Below, piece after piece: positions 9,169 to 17,999 of a DNA stretch of 64,000 nt (position 1 is its first letter; each line of letters starts with the position of its first letter). The stretch is from Arthrobacter sp. Leaf141. GTDB taxonomy: Bacteria > Actinomycetota > Actinomycetes > Actinomycetales > Micrococcaceae. A model generated the notes under the pieces. The model did no database searches and was not told the origin of the DNA. It saw nothing but the letters and a program-made list of their open reading frames with translations. The DNA lies in assembly GCF_001424565.1 (NCBI RefSeq), contig NZ_LMOL01000023.1:62001-126000 (forward strand), in the 5' to 3' direction. A program made the translations under genes and the position numbers.

Positions 9169-10020
9169 CTAAGCTACCTGCGTGATCTCGACCGTGACGC
9201 TCAGCGCCGAGCCGCCGCCACCGGACAGGATGCCCTTCAGTGGCGGGACGTCGCGGTAGTCCCGGCCCCTGGCCACGGTGACGTGGAAGTCCCCGGCGGG
9301 CTTATGGTTGGTGGGGTCCCAGCTCCGCCAGGCCCCGTCCCACCATTCCAGCCAGGCGTGCGACTGCCCGGCCACTGTCTCGCCGATTCCGGCGCTGGAG
9401 CGCGGGTGCAGGTATCCGGAGACGTACCGGGCCGGGATCCCGCAGCTGCGCAGGGCACCGATGGCCAGGTGCGCCAGGTCCTGGCAGACCCCCTGGCGCT
9501 GACCCCAGGCTTCCTCCGCGTTGGTGGTCACCGCCGTCGAGCCTGACATGTACGTCATCTCGCCGCGCATCCACGCAAAAATGGCCAGCGCCGCCTCGTG
9601 CGGGTTCTTCCCCGCCACCACTGCCGGCACAATGCCCAGCACCTCGGAACCGGGCCCACTGAGCCTGGACTGCGGGAGCCAGTCGCTGTGGACGTCAAGG
9701 GTTTCCGGAGCGGACAGGACATCCCAACCCACAATGTCCGACTCGGACGGGATCTTCTCGGCGCGGTGGACCTCCACTGTGATGTTGGAGACCACCTCAA
9801 GGTGCTCGTGCGGCATCTGCATGTCGAACGCGGTGACCCGGGTGCCCCAGTAGTCGCGGTACGTGCTGACCGCGGCCTGGGTGGGCGAAACCTTGACGGT
9901 GGATTCCAGGACCACCTGCTGGGCGTCGGTGAGCGGCGTCATCCGGGCCTCGTTGTAGGACAGGGTGACGCGTTTGTTGTATTTGTAGGCCGTCCTGTGG
10001 ACGATGCTGAGCCGGGTCAT
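9169..10020 (-). CDS. Transglutaminase-like protein of the alpha-E operon
   Basis: A 283-residue protein with the bacterial transglutaminase N-terminal beta domain (starts MTRLSIVHRTAYKY) followed by a papain-like core. The catalytic triad is intact: Cys179 in GVCQDLAH, His221 in SHAWLEWW and Asp235 in WDPTN. No signal peptide, so it should be cytosolic. The family is often predicted to act as a peptidase or amide-exchanging enzyme; no substrate is known to me. Its ATG overlaps the stop of the alpha-E gene (ATGA), making it the last gene of a three-gene operon with the ATP-grasp protein. Confidence 0.92.
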   Translation of the reverse strand: MTRLSIVHRTAYKYNKRVTLSYNEARMTPLTDAQQVVLESTVKVSPTQAAVSTYRDYWGTRVTAFDMQMPHEHLEVVSNITVEVHRAEKIPSESDIVGWDVLSAPETLDVHSDWLPQSRLSGPGSEVLGIVPAVVAGKNPHEAALAIFAWMRGEMTYMSGSTAVTTNAEEAWGQRQGVCQDLAHLAIGALRSCGIPARYVSGYLHPRSSAGIGETVAGQSHAWLEWWDGAWRSWDPTNHKPAGDFHVTVARGRDYRDVPPLKGILSGGGGSALSVTVEITQVA

Positions 10021-10943
10021 GAAACTTCTCCCACCCAGGCCAGTTCGTCCGCCTGATTGAAGTACTTACGGGAAATGGCGTCGGACGCCTGCGAAACGGC
10101 CTTCTGCACGCGCTCCATGTGTTCTGGCAGTTCGGACATCAGGTCATCGGTGCGGTGGAACTCGAGGAACGTGCGCGCCTGGCCCACAATGCGGCGGGCG
10201 TCGTTGATGAAGCCCACCCGCTGCGCTGACGGGTCCAGCTTCGCCAGGCATTCGTCGGCGTCCCGCAGGGCGTACACGATGGACCGTGGGAACAGCCGGT
10301 CCAGCAGCAGGAACTCGGCGGCGTGCTGGTCCCCGAACGCAGCCCGCCGGGTCCGCAGGAAGGACTCGTACGCTCCTGCACACCGGAGCATGTTCACCCA
10401 GGACATGCCCGCGGACAGGACATCGCGGGTGGACAGCATGCGGGCGGTCATGTCGGCGCGTTCCAGGGAGCGGCCCAGGACCAGGAACAGCCAGCTCTCG
10501 TCGTGGCTGACAGTGGTGTCAGCGAGCCCGCTGACCATTGCCGTGCGCTCCAGGGTCCAGTTGCAGAACCTGTAGGTGCCCACCACGTCCTTGCGGTGCT
10601 GGCTCAGCCCGTAATAGGTGGTGTTCAGGCTTTCCCACAGCCCGGAAGACACTGTTTCCCGGGCACGCCGGGCGTTCTCACGGGCGGCCCCGAGGGACCC
10701 TGCGATGGAGGTGGCGCTGGTTTTGTCGTACGCCAGCGCGTGCAGGAGTTCAGGCAGGCCGAAGTCCTCACTCTGTGGCCGGGCGCCCATCACGGCCAGA
10801 AGCTCCTGGGCCACGCTGCGGCGCTCCTCCATGGGCAGGTGGTTCAACCGCTCCAGGTGCACGTCGAGGATGCGGGCGGTACCGTCGGCCCGCTCAACAT
10901 AACGGCCGATCCAGAAAAGTGACTCGGCAATACGGCTAAGCAT
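10017..10943 (-). CDS. Alpha-E domain protein (DUF403)
   Basis: A 308-residue, almost entirely alpha-helical protein that opens MLSRIAESLFWIGRYVERAD, the signature of the alpha-E family. Its biochemical role is unknown. In many bacteria it occurs, as here, between a circularly permuted ATP-grasp protein and a transglutaminase, a set that Iyer, Aravind and colleagues proposed to make and process a peptide or amide. ATG 10943 is preceded by AGGAGG 9 nt upstream; a TTG 9 nt further up touches that site and is rejected. Its stop overlaps the next gene by 4 nt. Confidence 0.93.
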   Translation of the reverse strand: MLSRIAESLFWIGRYVERADGTARILDVHLERLNHLPMEERRSVAQELLAVMGARPQSEDFGLPELLHALAYDKTSATSIAGSLGAARENARRARETVSSGLWESLNTTYYGLSQHRKDVVGTYRFCNWTLERTAMVSGLADTTVSHDESWLFLVLGRSLERADMTARMLSTRDVLSAGMSWVNMLRCAGAYESFLRTRRAAFGDQHAAEFLLLDRLFPRSIVYALRDADECLAKLDPSAQRVGFINDARRIVGQARTFLEFHRTDDLMSELPEHMERVQKAVSQASDAISRKYFNQADELAWVGEVS

Positions 10944-11003
10944 TCGTTGCAACCTCCTGCAGGCCCTGCATGGAAAAAGACGGGAAACTTCCGAAGAGCC
11001 GGT

Positions 11004-12560
11004 TCACTGCTGCTGCTCCGACTGGCGGTCGCGCCAGTTGCTCTCCACGGGCCACACGGACACGCGTTCGCGGACGGTGATGGCCTGCCGCGGCAGGGTT
11101 TCCACCGGGACCTGCGGCGAATCGGCAAGGACCCAGGTGTCCTTGGAGCCGCCGCCCTGGCTGGAGTTGACGATCAGGGAGCCCTCCTTGAGAGCCACCC
11201 GGGTCAGGCCGCCCGGCAAAACCCAGACGTTGTCGCCGTCGTTCACTGCGAAAGGCCTGAGGTCCACGTGCCGGGGACCGAACTTGTCCCCGCTCAGGGT
11301 AGGGACTGTCGAAAGCTGCAGGACCGGCTGGGCGATCCAGCCGCGCGGGTCGCCGATGATCCTCTGCCGCAGGGCATCCAGTTCATCCTTGGAGGCATCG
11401 GGGCCGATCACCAGGCCCTTGCCGCCCGAGCCGTCCACCGGCTTCACCACAAGTTCTGCGAGGTTGTCCAGGGTGTACTCCCGGGCTTCCTTCTCCTCGA
11501 GGCGGAACGTGTCCACGTTCGCGATGATGGGCTCCTCGCTGAGGTAGTAGCGGATCAGGTCAGGAACGTAACTGTAGACCAGTTTGTCGTCCGCGACGCC
11601 GTTGCCCACGGCGTTGGCGATGGTCACCCCGCCGGCGCGTGCGGCGTTGACCAGTCCGGGGCAGCCAAGCATGGAATCGGCCCGGAACTGCAGCGGGTCC
11701 AGGAAGTCGTCGTCGATGCGTTTGTAGATGACGTCTACGCGCTGCTCACCCGCAGTGGTGCGCATGTACACGCGGTTGCCGCGGCAGATCAGGTCGCGGC
11801 CTTCCACCAGTTCCACACCCATCAACCCGGCCAGCAGGGTGTGCTCGAAGTAGGCACTGTTGAAGACGCCGGGCGTCAGGACAACAACGGTGGGATCGTC
11901 CACACCGGACGGCGCCGTTTTGCGCAGCGCGGAGAGCAGCCGGCGTGGGTATTCCTCGACGGGCCGGATCAGCTGCTGGCCGAAAGCCTCGGGCAGGCCC
12001 TTGGCCATGGCGCGGCGGTTTTCGAGGACGTAGCTGACGCCGGACGGGACGCGGACGTTGTCCTCCAGCACCCGGAACGTACCGGCGGCGTCGCGGACCA
12101 CGTCAATGCCGGAAATGTGCACCCGGACGCCGCCGGCGGGTTCGAAGCCCTGGACCTGGCGGTGGAAGTGGGCGCTGGTGGTGACCAGCTGGCGGGGAAT
12201 GACACCGTCCGCCACAACAGTCATCTTGTCGTAGACGTCGTTGAGGAAAGCCTCCAGGGCGCGCACACGCTGCGCGACGCCCCGCTCCAGGACGTCCCAC
12301 TCGGCGGCGGGAATGACGCGGGGAACGATGTCGAGCGGGAAGGGCCGCTCCTCCCCCGCGAAATCGAACGTGACTCCGCGGTCCAGGAAGGTGCGCGCCA
12401 TCGAGTCCGCGCGGGCGCTGACATCAGCCAGGGAAAGTTTCCGCAGGGCGTCCGCCACCTGCCCGTAGGAGTCCCGTGCCTGCTGCCCGGGGGCGAACAT
12501 CTCGTCGTAGGCTCCGGACCGGCCTGCGGCCTGGGAGTAATCCTGGAATAGGTCTGACAT
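11004..12560 (-). CDS. Circularly permuted ATP-grasp type 2 protein (DUF404/DUF407)
   Basis: A 518-residue ATP-grasp ligase-like protein, predicted to form an amide bond using ATP. The family pattern is clear: PLDIVPRVIPAAEWDVLERG, an ISGIDVVRDAAGTFRVLEDN segment with conserved acidic metal ligands, VPSGVSYVLENRR, VKPVDGSGGKGLVIG (the nucleotide loop) and GGLTRVALKEGS. ATG 12560 lies about 12 nt after AAAGGTGG; a further in-frame ATG near 12596 has no ribosome site. It leads the operon ATP-grasp, alpha-E, transglutaminase, with a 60-nt gap after it. No ribosomally made peptide substrate is visible nearby. Confidence 0.92.
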   Translation of the reverse strand: MSDLFQDYSQAAGRSGAYDEMFAPGQQARDSYGQVADALRKLSLADVSARADSMARTFLDRGVTFDFAGEERPFPLDIVPRVIPAAEWDVLERGVAQRVRALEAFLNDVYDKMTVVADGVIPRQLVTTSAHFHRQVQGFEPAGGVRVHISGIDVVRDAAGTFRVLEDNVRVPSGVSYVLENRRAMAKGLPEAFGQQLIRPVEEYPRRLLSALRKTAPSGVDDPTVVVLTPGVFNSAYFEHTLLAGLMGVELVEGRDLICRGNRVYMRTTAGEQRVDVIYKRIDDDFLDPLQFRADSMLGCPGLVNAARAGGVTIANAVGNGVADDKLVYSYVPDLIRYYLSEEPIIANVDTFRLEEKEAREYTLDNLAELVVKPVDGSGGKGLVIGPDASKDELDALRQRIIGDPRGWIAQPVLQLSTVPTLSGDKFGPRHVDLRPFAVNDGDNVWVLPGGLTRVALKEGSLIVNSSQGGGSKDTWVLADSPQVPVETLPRQAITVRERVSVWPVESNWRDRQSEQQQ

Positions 12561-12673
12561 GTCCAATAGCCAACCACCTTTTTGTTTCGAATTCATTACT
12601 GTGGCCCATTCTGGCGTGTTGGCGGGGCTGTGTGGGTTCGTGGATTCCGGAGGTTTTCCGGCACAGTAGGTGA

Positions 12674-13726
12674 GTGCCAGCGAGCAGAAGCCGTTTTCGA
12701 CCCCCACCGGGGAGCCCCCGTCGTGCCCGCCGGCTGCTTCCCGGGCTCGCCGCCGCTGTCGTAGCCCTGGCGGTGGCCTTCGTGGTCCACGGGCTGGTTC
12801 CGGTCCTGCCGGCAATGACCCTGGCCGTGGTGCTGGGAGTCCTCACCGCCAACCTTCCGTGGGCCGGCGCCTTTACTGCCGGGCGCGGCAGGCCGGGACT
12901 CGACTTCGCCGGCAAGCACCTGATGCGTGGCGGGATTGTGGTCCTGGGCCTGAAGGTCAGCGTGATGGACGTGCTGGGACTCGGCTGGCTGGCGCTGGTC
13001 CTGATCACCGGCGTTGTGGCTGCCAGCTTCGGCGGCACATACCTGATCTCGCGGCTGTTCCGGCTGCCGCCGGTCACGGCCCTGCTGGTGGCCACCGGAT
13101 TCTCGATCTGCGGTGCCTCCGCAATTGGTGCCATGGCCGCCGTGCGCCGCATCAAGCACGTGGACACCGTCCTGCCGGTGGCCCTGGTGACCCTCTGCGG
13201 CACCCTTGCCATCGGCGCCCTCCCCCTGCTGATCCATCCGCTCCAGCTCACCGCCCCGGTCTTCGGCGCCTGGACCGGCGCCTCCGTCCACGACGTCGGA
13301 CAAGTGGTGGCCACGGCGCAAACGGCCGGCACGGCGGCACTCGGGATCGCCGTCGTCGTAAAACTCACCCGCGTGCTGCTGCTGGCCCCGGTGGTGGCCA
13401 TCGCCGGGGCCCACCAGCGGCTGGCGCGGCAGCCTGACGACAGCCTGGAAAGCGGGCACGTGCGTCCTCCTGTGATCCCGCTGTTTGTCCTCGGTTTCAT
13501 CGCCATGGTGGGGCTGCGGTCCACCGGCTGGCTGTCCGATGGCTGGCTGGAGGCAGGGGCGGTGCTGCAGGACATCCTGCTCGGGGCCGCACTGTTCGGA
13601 CTCGGCTCTGCTGTCCGCATCCGGGCGCTGCTCCTGACGGGCGGCCGGGCGCTCCTGGCCGCCCTCGCGTCGTGGCTGCTGATTGCCGTGCTGGGCCTGG
13701 GCGCCGCCGTCCTGATTGCCGGCTGA
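12674..13726 (+). CDS. YeiH-family putative sulfate exporter
   Basis: A 350-residue integral membrane protein of the YeiH / UPF0324 family. It has about ten hydrophobic segments and the family hallmarks MRGGIVVLGLKVS, ATGFSICGASAIGAMAAV and ASVHDVGQVVATA. The family is annotated as sulfate exporters by context; transport has little direct evidence. The start is GTG 12674 without a Shine-Dalgarno; an earlier hexamer CACAGT 6 nt upstream could be a leaderless -10 but is a weak match. It diverges from the ATP-grasp operon and is followed 33 nt later by pepN. Confidence 0.88.
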   Translation: MPASRSRFRPPPGSPRRARRLLPGLAAAVVALAVAFVVHGLVPVLPAMTLAVVLGVLTANLPWAGAFTAGRGRPGLDFAGKHLMRGGIVVLGLKVSVMDVLGLGWLALVLITGVVAASFGGTYLISRLFRLPPVTALLVATGFSICGASAIGAMAAVRRIKHVDTVLPVALVTLCGTLAIGALPLLIHPLQLTAPVFGAWTGASVHDVGQVVATAQTAGTAALGIAVVVKLTRVLLLAPVVAIAGAHQRLARQPDDSLESGHVRPPVIPLFVLGFIAMVGLRSTGWLSDGWLEAGAVLQDILLGAALFGLGSAVRIRALLLTGGRALLAALASWLLIAVLGLGAAVLIAG

Positions 13727-13747
13727 TCCGGACCGACGGCCCCATGA

Positions 13748-13754
13748 TTAGATA
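13748..13754 (+). promoter_or_regulatory. Predicted leaderless -10 of pepN
   Basis: TTAGATA 5-6 nt before GTG 13760, with no ribosome-binding site between. Confidence 0.45.
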
Positions 13755-13759
13755 GCTGG

Positions 13760-16360
13760 GTGTCACATGAGAATCTGCAGCGCGATGAAGCCGCCCACCG
13801 TTCAGCCCTGATCAGCACCACCAGCTACGACGTCGCACTGGACGTCAGGCAGGCGGCGGATCCGGATGTTGCCGGCTACCGCACCCAAAGCACCATTACC
13901 TTCTCCGCCGCAGAGCCGGGCAGTTCAACGTTCCTGGACTTCATCGGCGAGGTGCACAGCGTCCTGCTCAACGGCGTGGAACTTCCCGCCGGGGTGGCGG
14001 ACGGCGTCCGCATCAGGCTGGAGAACCTCCAGGCGGAAAACCAGGTGGTGGTCACGGCCACGGCGCTGTACAGCAGGTCCGGCGAGGGAATGCACCGCTT
14101 TGTGGACCCGGCAGACGGCCAGTGCTACCTCTACACGCAGTACGAGCCGGCCGACGCGCGCCGGGTGTTTGCCAACTTCGAACAGCCGGACCTCAAAGCG
14201 GCGTTTACGTTCCACGTCACAGCGCCTGCGGGCTGGCAGGTGGCCTCGAACGGCGTCGAAACGGCCCGCACCGTACTTGGCGATGACCCGGCTGCTGCCC
14301 GCTGGGACTTTGCCACCACCGAACGGATGTCCACCTACATCACCACCGTGCTGGCCGGACCCTATTTCAAGGCTGAGGACCGCTGGCAGGCCACGCTGGC
14401 GGACGGCACGGCCATGGACGTCCCGCTGGCCCTGTACTGCCGGGCCTCGATGGCGGCGTCGTTCGATGCTGATGCGCTCTTTACGCTGACCAAAAACGGC
14501 CTGGACTTCTTCAACCGGCTCTTCGACTTCCCTTACCCGTGGGGTAAGTACGACCAGGCCTTTGTGCCCGAATACAACCTCGGCGCCATGGAAAACCCGG
14601 GCCTGGTGACGTTCACGGAAACCTATGTCTTCACGTCGCGGGCCACGGACTCGCAGTACCAGGCCCGGGCCAACACGCTGATGCATGAGATGGCGCACAT
14701 GTGGTTCGGGGACCTGGTGACCATGCTGTGGTGGAACGACCTGTGGCTCAAGGAGTCCTTTGCCGACTACATGGGCACCCTCGGTGTTGACCGGGCCACC
14801 GACTGGGACTCCGCCTGGGTCAACTTCGCCAACAAGCGCAAGGCGTGGGCTTATGTGCAGGACCAGCTGCCCACTACGCACCCGATCGTGGCGGACATCC
14901 CGGACCTCGAAGCCGCCAAGCAGAACTTCGACGGCATCACTTACGCCAAAGGCGCTTCGGTCCTGAAGCAACTGGTGGCGTACGTGGGCTTTGACGCCTT
15001 TATTGCGGGTTCCCGTGCCTACTTCCGCGAGCACGCCTACGGCAACACCACGTTGGCTGACCTCCTGGCGGCGCTCAGCGCAGCCTCCGGCCGTGACCTG
15101 GCCGGCTGGGCACAGCAGTGGTTGCAGACCTCCGGGATCTCCACCCTGGAGCTGGAGATGTCCGCTGCGACAACGGATCAGGTGCTCGGGGCCGTCAGCG
15201 TGCGCCAGGACGCCACGGATCCCGTCACGGGCGTGTCCGTCCCCCGTCCGCACCGGCTCCGGCTGGGGCTCTACAACTTCAACGGTGACGCCCTGGTGCG
15301 TACCGGAAGTGTGGAAACCGACATCGCCGGTGACCTGACGGCCGTTCCCGAACTCAGCGGCCAGGCACGGCCCGCCCTGCTGCTGCCCAATGACGACGAC
15401 CTGACCTACGCCAAGGTCCGCCTGGACCCGCAGTCGCTCGCCACGGTCCTGGCGTCCCTGGACCGGATCGCTGATCCCATGGCCCGGGCGCTGTGCTGGA
15501 CGGCGTTATGGAACTCGGCCCGGGACGGCGAAAGCCCGGCGCTCCGCTACATCGACGCTGTGGCGTCGTTCGGCCCCGCGGAGACGGGGATCGGCGTCCT
15601 GCTGAACATCCTCGACAACGCCAGTGCCGCCGTCGAACGCTACACACCCGCCGCTGAAAGGGACGCTGCCCGGTCCTCGTTCCTGGCCACCGCCGCTGCG
15701 GAACTGGACCGGGCTGCTCCCGGCTCGGACCAGCAGCTGGCCTGGGCACGCACGGTGGGGACCCTCAGCCGGACCGACGACGCCCTGCGGGGCCGGCTCG
15801 CCGGACTCCTGGCCGGCACCTCACCGGTGCCCGGCCTGGCTGTGGACCCCGAACTGCGCTGGCATCTGTGGCTGGCCCTGGCCGCGCAGGGCCACGCCAC
15901 GGAGGCGGAGCTGGCCGCCGAACTGGCCCGGGACACCACCGCGTCCGGGCGCGCGGGCCACGCCGCGGCCATGGCGGCCCGCCCGGATGCCGCAGTCAAG
16001 GCCGCAGCCTGGGCCGCGGCAGTGGAAGGCGAGGAGCTGTCCAACCAACTCCTCAGCGCCACCATCAGCGGCTTCACCACGGCGCCGGCCCACCTGCTGG
16101 CTCCTTATGTGGAGCGGTACTTCGACTGCCTGCGGGGCGTGTGGGCCGGTCGCAGCATCGAGATTGCCAGCCGGATTGTAAGGGGCCTGTATCCGTCCGC
16201 GCAGGACCTGGCGCCTGGTACGGAGCCGGCGGAGCACCCGGTCCTGCGCCGCACCGACAGCTGGCTCGAAGCCAACGCCGATGCGCCCCGCGCCCTGCGC
16301 CGGATCATCATCGAACAGCGCAGCCACCTGCTGCGGGCCCTCACGGCGCAGGCGGCCTGA
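13760..16360 (+). CDS. pepN: Aminopeptidase N (M1 metalloprotease)
   Basis: An 866-residue M1 aminopeptidase that removes N-terminal residues from peptides in the cytosol. It has the exopeptidase motif GAMENPG, the zinc site HEMAH (His309, Glu310, His313) and the third ligand Glu332 in WLKESFADYM, then the long helical ERAP1-like C-terminal domain (from about residue 530) typical of actinobacterial PepN. No signal peptide. It starts at GTG 13760; TTAGATA just upstream and no Shine-Dalgarno suggest a leaderless message. Confidence 0.96.
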   Translation: MSHENLQRDEAAHRSALISTTSYDVALDVRQAADPDVAGYRTQSTITFSAAEPGSSTFLDFIGEVHSVLLNGVELPAGVADGVRIRLENLQAENQVVVTATALYSRSGEGMHRFVDPADGQCYLYTQYEPADARRVFANFEQPDLKAAFTFHVTAPAGWQVASNGVETARTVLGDDPAAARWDFATTERMSTYITTVLAGPYFKAEDRWQATLADGTAMDVPLALYCRASMAASFDADALFTLTKNGLDFFNRLFDFPYPWGKYDQAFVPEYNLGAMENPGLVTFTETYVFTSRATDSQYQARANTLMHEMAHMWFGDLVTMLWWNDLWLKESFADYMGTLGVDRATDWDSAWVNFANKRKAWAYVQDQLPTTHPIVADIPDLEAAKQNFDGITYAKGASVLKQLVAYVGFDAFIAGSRAYFREHAYGNTTLADLLAALSAASGRDLAGWAQQWLQTSGISTLELEMSAATTDQVLGAVSVRQDATDPVTGVSVPRPHRLRLGLYNFNGDALVRTGSVETDIAGDLTAVPELSGQARPALLLPNDDDLTYAKVRLDPQSLATVLASLDRIADPMARALCWTALWNSARDGESPALRYIDAVASFGPAETGIGVLLNILDNASAAVERYTPAAERDAARSSFLATAAAELDRAAPGSDQQLAWARTVGTLSRTDDALRGRLAGLLAGTSPVPGLAVDPELRWHLWLALAAQGHATEAELAAELARDTTASGRAGHAAAMAARPDAAVKAAAWAAAVEGEELSNQLLSATISGFTTAPAHLLAPYVERYFDCLRGVWAGRSIEIASRIVRGLYPSAQDLAPGTEPAEHPVLRRTDSWLEANADAPRALRRIIIEQRSHLLRALTAQAA

Positions 16361-16395
16361 ACCAACCTGCGCAGCGAACCCGGGCCTGGGGGCGC

Positions 16396-17493
16396 TCAGG
16401 GGACCCGGTGGAGCCATTCGTCGGTGCCAAAGCGCTGCTCCACCCGCTCGCGGGCCGTGGTGAGCTCCGCTGGGGTGAGCTCCGCCGGGGTAGCGCCGTA
16501 CCTTTCGGCGAACACCTCCGTCATGGCCGCGATGATGGCGGTACGGGACAGGCCCGTCTGGCGGCGGAGCGGGTCCACGCGCTTCTTGGCGCTCCGGGTT
16601 CCCTTGTCGGACAGCTTTTCCTTGCCGATCCGCAGGACCTCCACCATTTTGTCCGCGTCGATGTCATAGCTCATGGTCACGTGGTGGAGCATGCCGCCGT
16701 TGGCCAGCCGCTTCTGGGCCGCGCCGCCGATCTTGCCCTGGTCGGTGGTGATGTCATTCAGCGGCACGTAGTAGGCGCTGATGCCGATCTTCTCCAGGGC
16801 CGCCATGACCCAGGCATCCAGGAAGGGGTAGGAGTCGGCGAAGCTCAGGCCGTCCACCAGGGTCTGCGGGACGTACAGCGAGTAGGTGATGCAGTTGCCG
16901 GCCTCCATAAACATCGCTCCCCCGCCGCTGATCCGCCGGACCACCTTGATGCCGTGCCGCGCCACGCCGTCCGGGTCCACTTCATTCCGGACCGACTGGA
17001 AGCTGCCGATCACCACAGAGGGTTCCTCCCAATCCCAGAAACGCAGGGTGGGGTTGCGGCGGCCGGCGCCTACTTCCTCGGTGAGGACATCGTCCAGGGC
17101 AACGTTGATCTCGGTGGGCAGCACGGTGGGGGCAATAACGTCCCAGTGGTGGTCCTGCCAGGACGTGGCTTTCGCGAGGGCCCGGCGGACGGTGATGGCC
17201 ACGGCGTCCGCGGAGAAGCCGAACAGGACTGCGGCGGCGGGCAGCGCGGCCGTCACGGCCGCGGCGAGGTCAGCGGCCGGCGTCGTCTCCGGCAATCCGG
17301 TGAGTGCCCTGTTGATGTCCAGGAGGGCCTCATCCGGCTCCAGGAAAAAGTCGCCGCTGACGGAGACGTCGGCCAGCGCACCGTCAACCACGGCCAGGTC
17401 AACCACCACGAGTTTGCCGCCCGGCACTTTGTACTCGCCGTGCCTGCTCCGGGCGTCGGCAGGGTCGTTGGCTGAAAGCTGTTCGGAGGTCAT
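16396..17493 (-). CDS. lplA: Lipoate-protein ligase with N-terminal accessory domain
   Basis: A 365-residue protein. Residues about 18-85 (GEYKVPGGKLVVVDL, SGDFFLEPDEALLDI) match the small domain that in E. coli LplA sits at the C terminus and in Thermoplasma is a separate subunit. Residues about 120-365 form the biotin/lipoate-ligase catalytic domain, with RRISGGGAMFMEAGN, where the His of the usual GGGAVYH is Met, and the catalytic Lys in DQGKIGGAAQKR. It would attach lipoate to E2/GcvH domains using ATP. The domain order is thus permuted relative to E. coli. ATG 17493 has AGGATGG upstream. It may use lipoate or an octanoyl donor; unknown. Confidence 0.88.
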   Translation of the reverse strand: MTSEQLSANDPADARSRHGEYKVPGGKLVVVDLAVVDGALADVSVSGDFFLEPDEALLDINRALTGLPETTPAADLAAAVTAALPAAAVLFGFSADAVAITVRRALAKATSWQDHHWDVIAPTVLPTEINVALDDVLTEEVGAGRRNPTLRFWDWEEPSVVIGSFQSVRNEVDPDGVARHGIKVVRRISGGGAMFMEAGNCITYSLYVPQTLVDGLSFADSYPFLDAWVMAALEKIGISAYYVPLNDITTDQGKIGGAAQKRLANGGMLHHVTMSYDIDADKMVEVLRIGKEKLSDKGTRSAKKRVDPLRRQTGLSRTAIIAAMTEVFAERYGATPAELTPAELTTARERVEQRFGTDEWLHRVP

Positions 17494-17532
17494 GGTTCCA
17501 TCCTGCCCCAGGGAAGAGGTGGCCCGCCAACG

Positions 17533-17568
17533 CAGAACGCCCGCACCGTTTCCGGTGCGGGCGTTCTG
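17533..17568. terminator. Terminator hairpin after rpmE2
   Basis: A perfect 16-bp stem (CAGAACGCCCGCACCG and complement) with a TTTC/GAAA loop, between rpmE2 and lplA, which are on the same strand. Confidence 0.88.
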
Positions 17569-17588
17569 GGAACTGCTGGGGCGAAGGG

Positions 17589-17846
17589 TTACTTCTTGCC
17601 GCCGAAGCCCTTGAAGCGTGCGTTGAAGCGCTCGACGCGGCCGGCCGAGTCCATGATGCGCTGCTTGCCCGTGTAGAACGGGTGGGACTCGGAGGAGATT
17701 TCGACGTCGATGACCGGGTAGGTGTTGCCGTCTTCCCACTCGATGGTCTTCTTGGAGCCAACGGTGGACTTGGTCAGGAACTTAACGCCGGAAGCCAGGT
17801 CGTTGAAAACAACTGCTTCGTACTTCGGGTGGGTGTTCGACTTCAT
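17589..17846 (-). CDS. rpmE2: 50S ribosomal protein L31 type B (zinc-free)
   Basis: An 85-residue ribosomal protein starting [16 protein letters not shown], with [12 protein letters not shown] and [12 protein letters not shown]. It has no cysteine, so it is the C-minus form that replaces zinc-binding L31 when zinc is short in other actinobacteria. Zur often controls such genes, but I see no convincing Zur box in the 150 nt upstream, and it stands alone rather than with rpmB/rpmG/rpsN paralogues. The longer upstream reading frame lacks a ribosome site and conserved sequence and is not used. Confidence 0.96.
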   Translation of the reverse strand: MKSNTHPKYEAVVFNDLASGVKFLTKSTVGSKKTIEWEDGNTYPVIDVEISSESHPFYTGKQRIMDSAGRVERFNARFKGFGGKK

Positions 17847-17999
17847 AATGGGGCCTTTGTTCAACGCAACTGGATTTTGCCAGATGCCAGGTATGAATGG
17901 GATGGCTGGCCGTTGCTGCAGCAGAAAGCTGGCTTGGCAGGACAACCAGCTACCCATCATAGCGGAAGGCGCCGCGTACTGACGAACGCGCCGCGGCGG

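Noticed and set aside
17847..17999. Zur box upstream of the zinc-free L31 gene
   Set aside because: I searched by eye for an AT-rich palindrome of Zur type and found none convincing.
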